Notes under the pieces: model-generated
What the model was told of the DNA's origin: nothing
What the model saw: only the letters and a program-made list of their open reading frames with translations
Database searches by the model: none
NCBI GenBank assembly: GCA_028694075.1
Contig: JAQUUD010000053.1
Span: 1-7,196, forward strand
Length of the DNA stretch: 7,196 nucleotides
Source of the DNA: Clostridia bacterium
GTDB lineage: Bacteria; Bacillota; Clostridia; Christensenellales; UBA1242
Direction of reading: 5' to 3'
Part shown: positions 5,945 to 7,196 of the stretch, piece by piece
Layout: each line of letters starts with the position of its first letter
Position numbering within the stretch: position 1 is the first letter of the stretch
Translations under genes and position numbers: made by a program

Positions 5945-7196
5945 ATGGATAAAGTAAGAAAAAGATTAATATTAATTAGATTCACCAAAATTTTTATTGC
6001 CATATTAATAATTCCAACAATAATATTTGGTGTTTTTTGCACTATTGTTTTATCGAACACAAAATTGAATGGTGGAATTCCATCTATTTTCGGTTATTAT
6101 GTTGTTCAAGTTCCAGATAATAGTTTTTATAATTCGCAACTAAACTTATATAGAACTGGCGATTACAGAATGTTTCAAAGCATTATAAGTTCGGATTATC
6201 AAGTTGGTGATATGATTGCTTATTATGTTGGCAGTGAAGATGCTGAAGACCAAATAGTGCTCGAAGATTATGAATGGATTGAAAATTTATCTCGAAATTG
6301 GCAGGATAATGCACCCGACAATTTAATTGATGATTTTTCTTCATACCAAAAAAACAAAATAAATCATTCGGAAACCAATGCTTATTCAACTGATACTGCT
6401 ACTCAATTTGACGCATCTGAAAACGGCGTAGCAGAAGTTAAGTTGGGCAAAATTGAAAGAATTGGCATCGGTTATGATGCAGAAGAAGTTGCTTATGTAA
6501 TTTATTCAATTTATGGAACTCCAACAGATTTAATAGAAAAGCCAATACTTGCTTTCAGCGTGATTGGATTGTCAATTAGCAGTCCAGATTTTATTATCAG
6601 TTTAATTTTGTATTGCTCATCAACTTTTAGTTTTATTATATTACTTTTGCTTCCATGTGCACTGCTTATAACTTTTCAAATAACAAACTTGACTTTGGGT
6701 GCCAAACAAATCCGCTTAGAGAAAAATTATAAGAAAAGAATGCTCAGAGAATCTGAAATAAAAAGTCAAATGGAAGAATATTATTCAGTTGGCAAAACAA
6801 ATCCAGAAAGTGTTAGCAAAATAAGATTGAAAAAAGCCAGAAAATCAAAAGTTGCAAATTTTCCCGGACGGACCGGAGATGCTAATGCCACATATAATTT
6901 TGTGAATAAAAATCCTCAACGATTTTATAATAAAGAACAACTGGAAAAAATTAGAAAAGATTTGCTTAGCAACAAAAAATATCAAGTTGATACTTTTGAT
7001 TATGAAGAAGATGATGAACTTGATTCAGAACATAAAAAAAATCTAACGAGTGGACAACATTCTCAGGTGCAAGCGCAAAATGTTATGAATGCTGAGCCGA
7101 TTGCAAAAGAAACAAGAAAATCAAGCATTGAAGAAATTCCAGAAGATATTATTCAAACTTATGGACTGAAAATAAAAGGCAGAACTGAGTCAAAAG
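5945..7196 (+). CDS. Signal peptidase I-like (S26-type) membrane protein with degenerate active site and long cytoplasmic tail, 3' partial
   Basis: The frame is open for 417 codons from the ATG at 5945 to the window edge. GGAG (5936-5939) lies 5 nt before the ATG. Residues 1-15 are basic, 12-36 form a membrane helix, and 215-247 a second helix followed by basic residues, so the 37-214 domain should be outside and the tail inside. The order of elements recalls archaeal/SipW-type signal peptidases: YYVVQVPDNSFY (51-62; Ser60 where S-G-S-M is expected), VGDMIAYYVG (87-96, like G-D-h-h-x-F), KIERIGIG (169-176, where H-R-h-h-x-h is expected, so Glu171 replaces His), then IEKPILAFSVIGLSI before the second helix. 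An acidic Asn/Ser-rich insertion occupies about 97-165. From about 250 the tail is highly charged and probably disordered. The alignment is by eye; a catalytically dead peptidase relative is my best guess, and an unrelated two-helix protein remains possible. It is divergent from the toxin-antitoxin operon. Confidence 0.8.
   Translation, partial: MDKVRKRLILIRFTKIFIAILIIPTIIFGVFCTIVLSNTKLNGGIPSIFGYYVVQVPDNSFYNSQLNLYRTGDYRMFQSIISSDYQVGDMIAYYVGSEDAEDQIVLEDYEWIENLSRNWQDNAPDNLIDDFSSYQKNKINHSETNAYSTDTATQFDASENGVAEVKLGKIERIGIGYDAEEVAYVIYSIYGTPTDLIEKPILAFSVIGLSISSPDFIISLILYCSSTFSFIILLLLPCALLITFQITNLTLGAKQIRLEKNYKKRMLRESEIKSQMEEYYSVGKTNPESVSKIRLKKARKSKVANFPGRTGDANATYNFVNKNPQRFYNKEQLEKIRKDLLSNKKYQVDTFDYEEDDELDSEHKKNLTSGQHSQVQAQNVMNAEPIAKETRKSSIEEIPEDIIQTYGLKIKGRTESK

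Noticed and set aside
6183..6389. 68-codon minus-strand open frame
   Set aside because: It is antisense to the signal-peptidase-like gene, whose frame is continuous with a good ribosome binding site; the short frame shows no recognisable protein.

Overview
The window looks like chromosome from a low-GC anaerobic Bacillota (Firmicutes), most likely a gut-type Clostridia or a related uncultured lineage. The evidence is strong A+T bias in genes and more so between them, an oxygen-sensitive class III ribonucleotide reductase with its radical-SAM activase, a MazF toxin very close to Bacillus subtilis NdoA, AGGAG-type ribosome binding sites and sigma-A-type promoters. Tryptophan is encoded by TGG and UGA is used as a stop, so the code is the standard bacterial one. 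The lineage is inferred from gene content only.

Layout, left to right. (1) 1-1748 (+): nrdD, its 5' end outside the window. (2) 1749-2097: AT-rich spacer with phased A-tracts and a small hairpin just before the next gene. (3) 2098-2793 (+): nrdG-type activase, ended by a strong intrinsic terminator at 2880-2904. (4) 3026-4300 (+): an orphan lipoprotein, probably a beta-propeller, with its own extended -10 promoter. (5) 4458-4481: a second, closely similar terminator hairpin that can work in both directions. (6) 4493-4569 (-): initiator tRNA-fMet, with two near-consensus promoters about 240-290 bp upstream of it in an otherwise empty 541-bp AT-rich region. (7) 5111-5681 (-): a toxin-antitoxin operon, an atypical antitoxin overlapping a canonical MazF/NdoA toxin by 14 nt, with a 19-bp palindrome inside its probable promoter. 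(8) 5945-7196 (+): a large membrane protein running off the right edge, with the outline of a type I signal peptidase but an apparently degenerate active site, a large acidic insertion and a long charged cytoplasmic tail.

NrdD and NrdG work together: NrdG uses a 4Fe-4S cluster and S-adenosylmethionine to create the glycyl radical on NrdD, which makes deoxynucleotides without oxygen. The remaining loci look like independent transcription units. No CRISPR array, insertion sequence, integrase or phage gene is visible. The least explained parts are the signal-peptidase-like protein, the antitoxin, and the long promoter-to-tRNA leader.
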